A DNA stretch of 7,950 nucleotides, from the NCBI GenBank assembly GCA_015522765.1, contig WALR01000165.1, forward strand, positions 1 through 7,950. Reading direction: 5' to 3'. The number at the start of each line of letters is the position of its first letter. Position 1 is the stretch's first letter. Below the pieces are notes generated by a model. That model was given only the letters and a program-made list of their open reading frames with translations. It did no database searches and had not been told where the DNA came from. Made by a program: the position numbers and the translations under genes. The stretch is from Candidatus Woesearchaeota archaeon (lineage in GTDB: Archaea; Nanobdellota; Nanobdellia; Woesearchaeales; WALR01). Positions 1 through 5,986 of the stretch are shown in pieces.

Positions 1-1
1 C

Positions 2-139
2 ATATATACAAAAAAGATTCATAGCACAAAAGAAATGCTTGCCTCAATCGGATTTTTCTTTATGTGGATGATAGTTGTTCCGTTTGTTCTACAAATAATA
101 TTTTTTGTCTCGATGCTGTTCGGCTCGTTTATTTTCTAG
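2..139 (+). CDS. C-terminal end of an unidentified membrane protein (partial)
   Basis: The frame is open from the left edge to a TAG at 137-139, giving 45 residues of a gene that begins outside the window. The fragment starts with a polar, lysine-containing stretch (IYTKKIHSTKEM). It then becomes almost entirely hydrophobic for about 30 residues, rich in Phe, Ile, Val and Met, and ends in GSFIF. This is what the last one or two membrane helices of an integral membrane protein look like. No family signature is visible, so no function is assigned. An ATG at 35-37 could in principle start a 34-residue membrane peptide, but no ribosome-binding site or TATA box precedes it, so a truncated longer gene is more likely. 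It converges on the radical SAM gene, with 33 bp between the two stop codons and no obvious terminator hairpin or long T-run between them. Confidence 0.6.
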   Translation: MYTKKIHSTKEMLASIGFFFMWMIVVPFVLQIIFFVSMLFGSFIF

Positions 140-172
140 CCGGAAAGAGATGCTCGGTTCATTGTTAGCAGA

Positions 173-1684
173 CTACTTTTCATGCTGAGATGAGCCCTCC
201 CCCACAACCTCGCCTGTCACGCTCCTAAGCATATGCCCTATTACCCTTATATCATAGAACCTCCCAAGTTCAAGCCTCTCATTAACCCCCACTGTAAGCG
301 GGTATGTTCCGAGCTGCCTGCCGAATGTCCTCCTGCCGTCATAAACCTCTGCGCGCACATCCCTCAGAATTGTGCCCTCAGGAACTATTCTTTTAAGCAT
401 CTCATAGTCTATCTCCCTCCTTACCCTCATCCTCCACGAATAGTAATACCTCCTGTTCTTCCTGAGGAATTTTGTGCCCGCCTCTGCCTCCAGCCTTGTT
501 CCGGGGAAGGGGACAACCTGCCTTATGTTTATCCTCCTAAGCAAAAGCCCCCTGCCAAGGATGTCTTTAAGATAGTTCATGTTTATCTCCAGTGTTCTCC
601 TGGTCTCGCCGATTAGCCCAAGGATAAAATTGATTCCCGGGAGGAAGAGCGGCATACCATTCCTGCCCCTCTCCGCCCCGAACCTGTTGACTGCTTCAAT
701 GGCCCTCATTGATATTTCAGGAGTGGAGTTCAATGTGTTCCTCCTAACGACATCGCTGTCAAAGCTCTCAACCCCAAAAGCGGCAACATTCCCCGGCGTG
801 CAGTAGCTAACAATAAGCTTTGTTATCTCCTCCCCTGCGGAAGAGACAACCTTCACTGGATTCACATTGTCAATGTGAAGAACCTCTGGCTCGAGGGCAC
901 TAATCCCGCGAAGAAGCGACCTTATTGAGTGAACATTCCCCCCGTCATAGCTGTAGAAGCAGCTCTGCTTGCCAATCCTGAAATGCGAGACGCCTGCCTT
1001 TTTCAAAGCCCCCGCCTCCCTGACAACATCGTGAAAGTCACGGAACAGGAGCCTTGACTTCAGGGGTTCAGTGCAAAAGCTGCATTTTCCTATATCGCAT
1101 CCCCGCCCAGTCTCAAGCTCGGCTATTATTGTATAAGGAATCTGCCTAACAATCCCTGCCCCCTTAATAGCGTATTCCCTTATGTTATCATAGCTGTTTA
1201 TCCCTAAATAATCTGTGTCGACAGAAGAGAAGAAGTCAAGGGGAAGACTCTCAGCGTGTTTACCCCCTATAAGCCCAGTCCCTGCTAGGGCTGCAGGTCC
1301 TGTAAGGACCTTTCTTGCCTTTATTCTGGCCAGAAGCCTCTTAAGCTCGTGGAGCGTGCCGGGCCTCGCTATGAGGTACTTCCCCGGAGTCTGGATTCCA
1401 GCTATAACAACTAGTTCCTTCGTCCCCCTGATTATCCTGGCCGTCTCCTCGCTGCTCCTCGTGAGGTTGTAAATCCATGGGTTTGTTACTGTCTCCTTCT
1501 CCTTATCAGGCGCCTTTCCGTCATGCATGAACAGGAGCCTGAGGTCGTCTATCGTTAGGTAGTTCGCCTCCTCCCCAAACCTCTCATTTATTGCGCCGTA
1601 AACATACCTTGGATATGTGCCCAGATAAGGTGGGACTCCGAGGCCTGAAGGCTCATCTGTGTAGGCATCAACTATTGTGAACAT
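173..1684 (-). CDS. Radical SAM protein, COG1031-like (uncharacterised Fe-S oxidoreductase)
   Basis: Predicted 503-residue radical SAM enzyme: it would hold a [4Fe-4S] cluster and cleave S-adenosylmethionine to start radical chemistry on an unknown substrate. The N-terminus (VDAYTDEPSGLGVPPYLGTYPRY, residues 5-27) matches what I recall of archaeal COG1031 proteins. The cluster motif is at residues 196-204, in the context GRGC-DIGK-CSFCTEP, with Cys196, Cys201 and Cys204. This is CX4CX2C rather than the canonical CX3CX2C. Downstream barrel features include GVESFDSDVVRRN (304-316), a glycine-rich GLIGET segment (356-361) and VVPFPGTRLEAEAG (390-403). The C-terminal part (about 436-490, GTILRDVRAEVYDG...FGRQLGTYPL) resembles a TRAM-type beta-barrel, as found in tRNA-modifying radical SAM enzymes. 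The helix-hairpin-helix that usually ends COG1031 proteins is not apparent. The ATG at 1684 fits a TATA-like box 26 nt upstream, so the message is probably leaderless. RNA modification is a possible role but is inference. Confidence 0.85.
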   Translation of the reverse strand: MFTIVDAYTDEPSGLGVPPYLGTYPRYVYGAINERFGEEANYLTIDDLRLLFMHDGKAPDKEKETVTNPWIYNLTRSSEETARIIRGTKELVVIAGIQTPGKYLIARPGTLHELKRLLARIKARKVLTGPAALAGTGLIGGKHAESLPLDFFSSVDTDYLGINSYDNIREYAIKGAGIVRQIPYTIIAELETGRGCDIGKCSFCTEPLKSRLLFRDFHDVVREAGALKKAGVSHFRIGKQSCFYSYDGGNVHSIRSLLRGISALEPEVLHIDNVNPVKVVSSAGEEITKLIVSYCTPGNVAAFGVESFDSDVVRRNTLNSTPEISMRAIEAVNRFGAERGRNGMPLFLPGINFILGLIGETRRTLEINMNYLKDILGRGLLLRRINIRQVVPFPGTRLEAEAGTKFLRKNRRYYYSWRMRVRREIDYEMLKRIVPEGTILRDVRAEVYDGRRTFGRQLGTYPLTVGVNERLELGRFYDIRVIGHMLRSVTGEVVGEGSSQHEK

Positions 1685-1705
1685 GGCATAATAAAAACAT
1701 GCCGC

Positions 1706-1714
1706 CTATAAAAG
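1706..1714 (-). promoter_or_regulatory. TATA-like promoter of the radical SAM gene
   Basis: On the minus strand this reads CTTTTATAG, preceded by the A-rich GAAAAG, which can serve as a BRE-like element. Its centre lies about 26 nt upstream of the ATG at 1684, so transcription would begin at or next to the start codon. No Shine-Dalgarno sequence lies between. A short inverted repeat (GGCAT at 1685-1689, ATGCC at 1699-1703) sits between the box and the start codon. Confidence 0.55.
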
Positions 1715-1749
1715 CTTTTCATTATTTATCTGTATGATTAAAACAAAAA

Positions 1750-1757
1750 TTTATTAA
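1750..1757 (+). promoter_or_regulatory. TATA-like promoter of the PHP gene
   Basis: TTTATTAA sits in an A/T-rich context after a run of A residues. Its centre is about 26 nt upstream of the ATG at 1780. That spacing matches the other candidate promoters in this window and favours 1780 as the true start over the GTG at 1765, which would lie inside the core promoter. The box faces away from the radical SAM promoter about 40 bp to the left. Confidence 0.55.
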
Positions 1758-1779
1758 ATACCGGGTGAAACCTATAGCT

Positions 1780-2589
1780 ATGAGCTTAGCTTTTTATGAT
1801 AAACCGAACATACCCCTTCTCAGGAAAGAGGGCTTTACCCTGGTTGATATGCACTTCCACTCAAGATTCTCCGATGGCTCAGCCAGCGTCCCAAATATAG
1901 TTAAGAAGGCGGCTAAGCTTGGGGTGTCATTTGCCCTTACCGACCATAACCGCATGAAGGGCAACCAGAAGGCAGAGCCCCTTGTAAAGAAGCTGGGCAT
2001 CCCCTTCTTTGTCCCGGGCGTGGAGGTCTCATGCAAGAACGGGAAGGATGTCCTCCTCTTCTTTTATTCAGTGAGGGACTCTCTCGAATTCTTTGACAGG
2101 GAGATAAGGAAGAACATGACAAGGGTAGGGCTGCTTAAGAGGGAGCCCACCTATATCCTTGAGATAGCGAAGAACTACAATGCCGTCGTGAGCATTCCCC
2201 ATCCATACGGCTACTCTTATAAGAATATAACAAGGTATTTCAGGGGGAAGGAGAGCTATTTTAAGTATGTCGATGCAATAGAGGTGTTTAATAGCACCCT
2301 CCCCCACAAGAACAATATGAAGGCACTTAAAATGGCGTTGTCCCTCAACAAGCCAATGACAGCCGGCACTGACAGCCACACCCTATTTCCCATGGGGCGG
2401 GGATTCACATGTGCGCATGCCGCTACCAGAGAGGAATTCCTCCATGAAGTTGTCAAGGGGAACACCCTCATCGTCGGCAAGGAGATGTCGATAATAAAGA
2501 AGGGGCGCATGGGCATAAGCAACATCTACAGAAACCTTATATTCAAGGGGAACAATATTATAAAGAGTAAAGAGATAAAAAAAGTGTGA
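1780..2589 (+). CDS. PHP-domain metal-dependent phosphoesterase
   Basis: 269-residue protein of the PHP (polymerase and histidinol phosphatase) superfamily, whose members use a cluster of metal ions to hydrolyse phosphoesters. The family motifs appear in order: DMHFHS (23-28, with His25 and His27), then FSDG; LTDHN (53-57); PGVEVSC (79-85, metal-binding Glu82); SIPHPYG (138-144, His141); IEVFN (167-171); and AGTDSH (195-200, Asp198 and His200). All the expected metal ligands are therefore present and the enzyme looks active. The N-terminal lead-in (YDKPNIPLLRKEGFTLVDMH) is typical of stand-alone archaeal PHP proteins. The C-terminal tail is lysine-rich (KSKEIKKV). The frame is open back to a GTG at 1765, but the TATA-like box at 1750-1757 points to the ATG at 1780 as a leaderless start. 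The substrate is unknown; a small phosphorylated metabolite or nucleotide is plausible. It is divergent from the radical SAM gene and ends 2 bp from the convergent carS stop codon. Confidence 0.88.
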   Translation: MSLAFYDKPNIPLLRKEGFTLVDMHFHSRFSDGSASVPNIVKKAAKLGVSFALTDHNRMKGNQKAEPLVKKLGIPFFVPGVEVSCKNGKDVLLFFYSVRDSLEFFDREIRKNMTRVGLLKREPTYILEIAKNYNAVVSIPHPYGYSYKNITRYFRGKESYFKYVDAIEVFNSTLPHKNNMKALKMALSLNKPMTAGTDSHTLFPMGRGFTCAHAATREEFLHEVVKGNTLIVGKEMSIIKKGRMGISNIYRNLIFKGNNIIKSKEIKKV

Positions 2590-2591
2590 TT

Positions 2592-3146
2592 CTACCAGGG
2601 GGCGTTGTTTAATCCAATCCAGAACCCTATGTGCTTTACACCAATATGGGCTATGAATGCTAGTATTGCCCCTGTTATAACTACATCCCAGGGGGGGATG
2701 TAAACAGGAAGAATAAATATTAGCACCCCCACCACTGAGTCAAGCTGGTCAAAGGGCACCCATGATTTCCCTGGTGCCAGCCCCCTCTGCCTCTTGAAGA
2801 AGCTCTCGCACAAATCACCGAAGAGCGCCCCGAAGCCGATGAGGAATCCCAGGAGGATTGGGTTAATAAGGGAATAGTCAACGAGGCTTATCTGCCTGAA
2901 CACCTCAAATCTGAAGAGGTAGCGCTGTATTATCACAGCAACTATTGATGACAAAACGCCGAGTATGAACCCCCTCACCGTCTTGTTCTTCCCGAAGAGG
3001 GGCCTCCCCCTGAACTTAATGCCCATATCCACAGGGACGGCAAGCCTCTTTAGTATGCCCCTTCCAACTACGGGCGTGCTGTTTGCAAATGCCCCTGGAA
3101 TCATGAAATAGAGCACCCTCAGGGTAAGCATAACCAGATAACTCAT
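2592..3146 (-). CDS. carS: CDP-archaeol synthase (CarS)
   Basis: 184-residue integral membrane enzyme that transfers CMP from CTP to the unsaturated archaeol phosphate, making CDP-archaeol, the activated precursor of archaeal polar lipids. Two diagnostic blocks are clear: DMGIKFRGRPLFGKNKTVRG (40-59), and GDLCESFFKRQRG (110-122) followed by GKSWVPFDQLDSVVG (126-140). The C-terminus HIGFWIGLNNAPW also fits the family ending. Hydrophobic segments at about 5-20, 58-75, 96-111, 138-153 and 156-170 make a multi-pass membrane protein of normal family length. The frame is open upstream to 3224, but that start would overlap pssA by 67 bp and add 26 residues with no similarity to the family. I chose the ATG at 3146 because GGTGAT lies 3 nt upstream of it. 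It is the last gene of the asd-pssA-carS operon, 11 bp after pssA. Identification is firm. Confidence 0.93.
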   Translation of the reverse strand: MSYLVMLTLRVLYFMIPGAFANSTPVVGRGILKRLAVPVDMGIKFRGRPLFGKNKTVRGFILGVLSSIVAVIIQRYLFRFEVFRQISLVDYSLINPILLGFLIGFGALFGDLCESFFKRQRGLAPGKSWVPFDQLDSVVGVLIFILPVYIPPWDVVITGAILAFIAHIGVKHIGFWIGLNNAPW

Positions 3147-3149
3147 AAT

Positions 3150-3155
3150 ATCACC
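3150..3155 (-). promoter_or_regulatory. Ribosome-binding site that sets the carS start
   Basis: On the minus strand GGTGAT ends 3 nt before the ATG at 3146. It matches the 3' half of the full AGGAGGTGAT sequence found before the last gene of the window, at nearly the same spacing (4 nt there). It lies in the 11-bp gap between the pssA stop codon and carS, and supports the internal ATG over the upstream one at 3224. Confidence 0.6.
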
Positions 3156-3157
3156 AT

Positions 3158-3637
3158 TTAAATCCTCAACTTCCTTATTCGCAGAGGCGTAACCATTAAG
3201 ATACCAAGTAAAAGGTAGGCCCACGGCGTATTTATCCCTGCAACGCTCAATATGACAATGGTTAATGCCGCAGCGGGTATCGGCAGCCCTATAAAATAGC
3301 TTAATGAGAGTGTGTTGAAGTAGCCGAGTCTGAGTATTCCCCCTATGAGATAGACAAGCGGGAAGAGGATTTCATATCCCCTGAATGAGAGGAGGAAGAG
3401 TGGGGCTATGCCGAATGATACTAGGTCAGAGAGGCTGTCAAGCTCCTTTCCCAGCTTCGTGCTTCCCGTGAATCTCCTCGAGAGAGGGCCGTCCACAGAG
3501 TCAGCGATGAATGCCAATGTAATGAATAATGGCGCCAGATGCCTGTAAAATATCGCCATGAAGCCAAATATGGCATTTAAAAGAGTCACTGCATCCGTCC
3601 ATTTCATAACCCTGAAAACCGAGCGTTCCATTTTCAT
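3158..3637 (-). CDS. pssA: Archaetidylserine synthase (CDP-alcohol phosphatidyltransferase family)
   Basis: 159-residue membrane enzyme expected to condense CDP-archaeol with L-serine, releasing CMP and giving archaetidylserine. The CDP-alcohol phosphotransferase signature is complete at residues 46-71: Asp46, Asp49-Gly50, Arg54, Gly63, Asp67 and Asp71, all at canonical spacing. The small residue before Arg54 is Ser53 rather than the usual Ala. SFGIAPL (74-80) and the later RLGYFN...FIGLPIPAAA region (103-124) are features of the serine-specific class II branch, separating it from glycerophosphate or inositol-phosphate transferases. About six hydrophobic segments can be made out. The protein is short for the family, ending soon after the last helix with a basic tail (LRIRKLRI). 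It starts 4 bp after the asd stop codon without a recognisable Shine-Dalgarno, so translational coupling is likely. A second Met at 3631 is an alternative start. The adjacent decarboxylase supports serine as substrate. Confidence 0.88.
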   Translation of the reverse strand: MKMERSVFRVMKWTDAVTLLNAIFGFMAIFYRHLAPLFITLAFIADSVDGPLSRRFTGSTKLGKELDSLSDLVSFGIAPLFLLSFRGYEILFPLVYLIGGILRLGYFNTLSLSYFIGLPIPAAALTIVILSVAGINTPWAYLLLGILMVTPLRIRKLRI

Positions 3638-3641
3638 TAAC

Positions 3642-4262
3642 TCAGTTGGAGGCGATTATTGTCTCGCCAGCCTTAACCCTCTCACCCTCGCTTATCTTCA
3701 CATTCATATTTGAGGGCAGCACGAGAAGTACCTGACTTCCGAATGAGATAAATCCAAGCTCTTCCCCCTTATCAACACTCTGCCCCTCTTTAACCCTGCA
3801 GTGTATCCTCCTTGCAAAGATGCCTGCCACCTGAACAATCTTAGCGTAGAATCCCTCCCCGCTTTTTATAAGTATGGAATTCCTCTCATTAAGGAACATC
3901 GCCTCTTCAGCTTGGTCTACTGCATTGAGGAATTTCCCCTTTGAGTATTTTATCTCTTCAATTGTGCCTGATAAAGGGGCCTTCTGGTGGTGCATGTCAA
4001 ATACGGTCATTACTATCTGGATAACGCTAATATCGCCTTTAAACTCCTCTGTGAGAAGCCTGATGCCCCCAAGCATCCCCTTGGGCAGGAAGAGAGACTT
4101 GTCTTTTCCCTTCTCAACGCTTATCACCCTCTTAACGATGCCGTCTGCCGGACTGACTATCCCCTCCTTGGGAATGTTCCTCTTTGGATTCCTGTGAAAA
4201 ATAATAATCAGAAGTGCTATTAATATGATTATAGATGCTAATAAAAGGAATAATGTGTTCAT
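3642..4262 (-). CDS. asd: Archaetidylserine decarboxylase (PSD family, pyruvoyl enzyme)
   Basis: 206-residue member of the short phosphatidylserine decarboxylase family. It should remove CO2 from archaetidylserine to give archaetidylethanolamine at the membrane. An N-terminal membrane anchor (residues 3-22) is followed by FHRNPKRNIP, VSPADGIV (36-43), MTVFDMHHQKAPLSGT (85-100), the NERN motif (125-128) and ISFGSQVLLVLP (172-183). Gly175-Ser176 in the last block is the expected self-cleavage site, with Ser176 becoming the pyruvoyl group of a short alpha chain of about 31 residues. All parts needed for processing and catalysis are visible. The ATG at 4262 is the first gene of the asd-pssA-carS operon. 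An AGGAG lies only 2 nt before it, too close for a normal Shine-Dalgarno, whereas a TATA-like sequence lies about 27 nt upstream, so a leaderless start is plausible. By sequence alone it is a PSD homologue; the archaeal lipid substrate is inferred from its neighbours. Confidence 0.9.
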   Translation of the reverse strand: MNTLFLLLASIIILIALLIIIFHRNPKRNIPKEGIVSPADGIVKRVISVEKGKDKSLFLPKGMLGGIRLLTEEFKGDISVIQIVMTVFDMHHQKAPLSGTIEEIKYSKGKFLNAVDQAEEAMFLNERNSILIKSGEGFYAKIVQVAGIFARRIHCRVKEGQSVDKGEELGFISFGSQVLLVLPSNMNVKISEGERVKAGETIIASN

Positions 4263-4285
4263 GTCTCCTGTGTATCCGCCATGTT

Positions 4286-4293
4286 TTTAATAC
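4286..4293 (-). promoter_or_regulatory. Possible TATA-like promoter of the lipid operon
   Basis: On the minus strand GTATTAAA, preceded by CAAAA, lies with its centre about 27 nt upstream of the asd ATG. The spacing equals that of the other three candidate leaderless promoters here, but the sequence is a weaker TATA match, and this is the least certain of them. Confidence 0.35.
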
Positions 4294-4373
4294 TTTTGAA
4301 ATATCTTAGCCATCAAGTGGTAGTTAATGTTGTTATGAGGCGGATGTTTCCTCTAAGCCAGAAGGGCAATCCT

Positions 4374-4388
4374 AAAAAGATTTAAATA
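4374..4388 (+). promoter_or_regulatory. BRE/TATA promoter of pheST
   Basis: AAAAAG followed by TTTAAATA (4381-4388) is a good archaeal BRE/TATA pair. The TATA centre is about 27 nt upstream of the pheS ATG at 4412, and nothing resembling a Shine-Dalgarno lies between, which suggests a leaderless message. The rest of the 4263-4411 intergenic region shows no further clear signal. Confidence 0.65.
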
Positions 4389-4411
4389 AAACAGCTCTCC
4401 CATAGAAAATA

Positions 4412-5986
4412 ATGAAGAACAACAAGGAGAGGAAAAACCCTGACCCGGACATTCTTGAACTCCTAGAAAGTCTTCACCCCCTTGAGAGGAGGGTTCTGCC
4501 TGCACTTAAAGAGCTCGGAGAGCGTGCCTCGGTGAAGGAGCTTGCCGATAAAGCAGGCATGCTTGATGTTGAGGTGATGAGGGCCATCCAGTGGCTCTCA
4601 AACAAGGGGCTTGTTAAGATAAAGGAGGATGTTAAGGAGTATGCTTCCCTGGGCGACAATGGCGTCAGCTACAGGGAGAGAGGCCTCCCCGAGTACAGGT
4701 TTCTGGACGCGTTAGGCGGGCAGGAGGAGGACAGCTCAAGGATAGCGAAGAAACTCGGGCTTACACCCGAAGAGTTCAATGTGAGCATAGGGCTTCTTAA
4801 GAGGAAAGGTCTCATAGACATAAGGAAGGATGACAAGAAGCTCCTTGTCAGAAAGCTGAAGCAGGCAGGGGAAAGGAAGGAGGAGGAATTTCTTAGGAAG
4901 GATTTCCCGGTTTTAACATCAACACTGACAGCAGAGGAGGAGCAGGTCCTTCAGTCGCTGAAGCGAAGGAAGGGGATGGTTCGCGTAGTTATGGAGAGGG
5001 TGTATTACGCAGTTCTAACCCCCCTTGGAAGGAGAGTCGCGGAGTCGCCCTTTAACGGGCAGATTATGGACAACCTCACGCCCCACACGCTCAAGGTGGG
5101 GGCGTGGAAGGGGAAGAAATTCAGAAAGTACGATGTGGTCAGCAGGGTTCCCCCCATTTATGGCGGAAGAAGGCACTTTGTTAACGAGGTAATACGATAT
5201 GTGAAGCAGATATGGCTTGAGCTCGGCTTCGAGGAGATGACGGGGCGGCATGTGCAGACATCATTCTGGACATTTGACGCATTGTTCACGCCCCAGGACC
5301 ACCCGAGCAGGGAGATGCAGGACACATTCTTCGTTGAGGAGCCGTCAAAGGGGAGGCTTCCTGATGAGGCTCTTGTTAAGCGTGTAAAGGAGACACATGA
5401 GAGAGGGGGGATTACCAAGAGCATGGGCTGGAATTACAAATGGAGCCCCGAGATGGCAGTGAAGAATGTGCTCAGGACCCACACAACAGTTCTGTCTGCA
5501 AGAACTCTCGCATCATTGGATGCGGAGAAGGATCTGCCTGGAAAGTTCTTCTCAATAGGCAGGGTGTACAGGAATGAGACCATGGACTTCAGCCACCTCT
5601 TCGAGTTCAACCAGGTGGAGGGAATAGTCGTCTCGGATAAGGCAAACTTCAGGAATCTCCTCTTTTACCTAAGGCAGTTCTTCACCAAGATGGGCTACGA
5701 CAAGGTCAGGATAAGGCCCGCCTATTTCCCCTATACAGAGCCCTCTGTAGAGGTTGATGTGTATGACAGGAAGCATGGGAAGTGGCTGGAGCTTGCAGGG
5801 GCGGGAATATTCAGGCCCGAGGTAACGGCCCCCCTGCTTGGGAGAGAGACGCCTGTTCTTGCATGGGGGATGGGGCTTGCCAGGATAATAATGCTTTACT
5901 ACGGGTTTGATGATGTGAGAGAGCTTTACAGGAACGAGCTCTCCAAATTAAGGAACAGCAGGGTGTGGTTGCAATGCCTACAGTAA
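4412..5986 (+). CDS. pheS: Phenylalanyl-tRNA synthetase alpha subunit
   Basis: 524-residue catalytic subunit of the cytosolic (alpha-beta)2 enzyme that attaches phenylalanine to tRNA-Phe. Residues 20-210 form the archaeal/eukaryotic-type N-terminal region, with winged-helix-like repeats (for example 38-70 and 108-136) thought to contact tRNA or DNA. The class II synthetase core follows. Motif 1 lies around 253-275, followed by FDALFTPQDHPSREMQDTFF (288-307). Further on are GWNYKW (339-344) and RTHTTVLSARTL (355-366). Motif 2 (FSIGRVYRNETMDFSHLFEFNQVEG, 380-404) contains the conserved Arg-Asn-Glu. Motif 3 (GMGLARI, 486-492) contains the conserved Arg491. Nothing essential is missing. The protein ends RVWLQCLQ; the last five residues extend past the usual RVW ending as I recall it and lie in the overlap with pheT. 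The ATG at 4412 fits the promoter spacing. It is cotranscribed with pheT. Confidence 0.96.
   Translation: MKNNKERKNPDPDILELLESLHPLERRVLPALKELGERASVKELADKAGMLDVEVMRAIQWLSNKGLVKIKEDVKEYASLGDNGVSYRERGLPEYRFLDALGGQEEDSSRIAKKLGLTPEEFNVSIGLLKRKGLIDIRKDDKKLLVRKLKQAGERKEEEFLRKDFPVLTSTLTAEEEQVLQSLKRRKGMVRVVMERVYYAVLTPLGRRVAESPFNGQIMDNLTPHTLKVGAWKGKKFRKYDVVSRVPPIYGGRRHFVNEVIRYVKQIWLELGFEEMTGRHVQTSFWTFDALFTPQDHPSREMQDTFFVEEPSKGRLPDEALVKRVKETHERGGITKSMGWNYKWSPEMAVKNVLRTHTTVLSARTLASLDAEKDLPGKFFSIGRVYRNETMDFSHLFEFNQVEGIVVSDKANFRNLLFYLRQFFTKMGYDKVRIRPAYFPYTEPSVEVDVYDRKHGKWLELAGAGIFRPEVTAPLLGRETPVLAWGMGLARIIMLYYGFDDVRELYRNELSKLRNSRVWLQCLQ

Noticed and set aside
233..616. Plus-strand open frame of 127 codons opposite the radical SAM gene
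   Set aside because: It is proline- and cysteine-rich with no family signature, and lies entirely antisense to a gene with clear motifs; a shadow frame.
1765..1779. GTG at 1765 as the start of the PHP protein
   Set aside because: It lies within the core promoter, has no Shine-Dalgarno, and the ATG at 1780 fits the 26-nt TATA spacing seen for the other genes.
4274..4345. Inverted repeat ATCCGCC (4274-4280) and GGCGGAT (4339-4345) in the intergenic region between asd and pheS
   Set aside because: Only 7 bp with a 58-bp spacer; a match of this length is expected by chance in a region of this size, and it does not align with either promoter.
4263..4411. Possible C/D-box or other small RNA in the asd-pheS intergenic region
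   Set aside because: No convincing box C and box D pair, no tRNA-like fold and no T-rich end were found on either strand.
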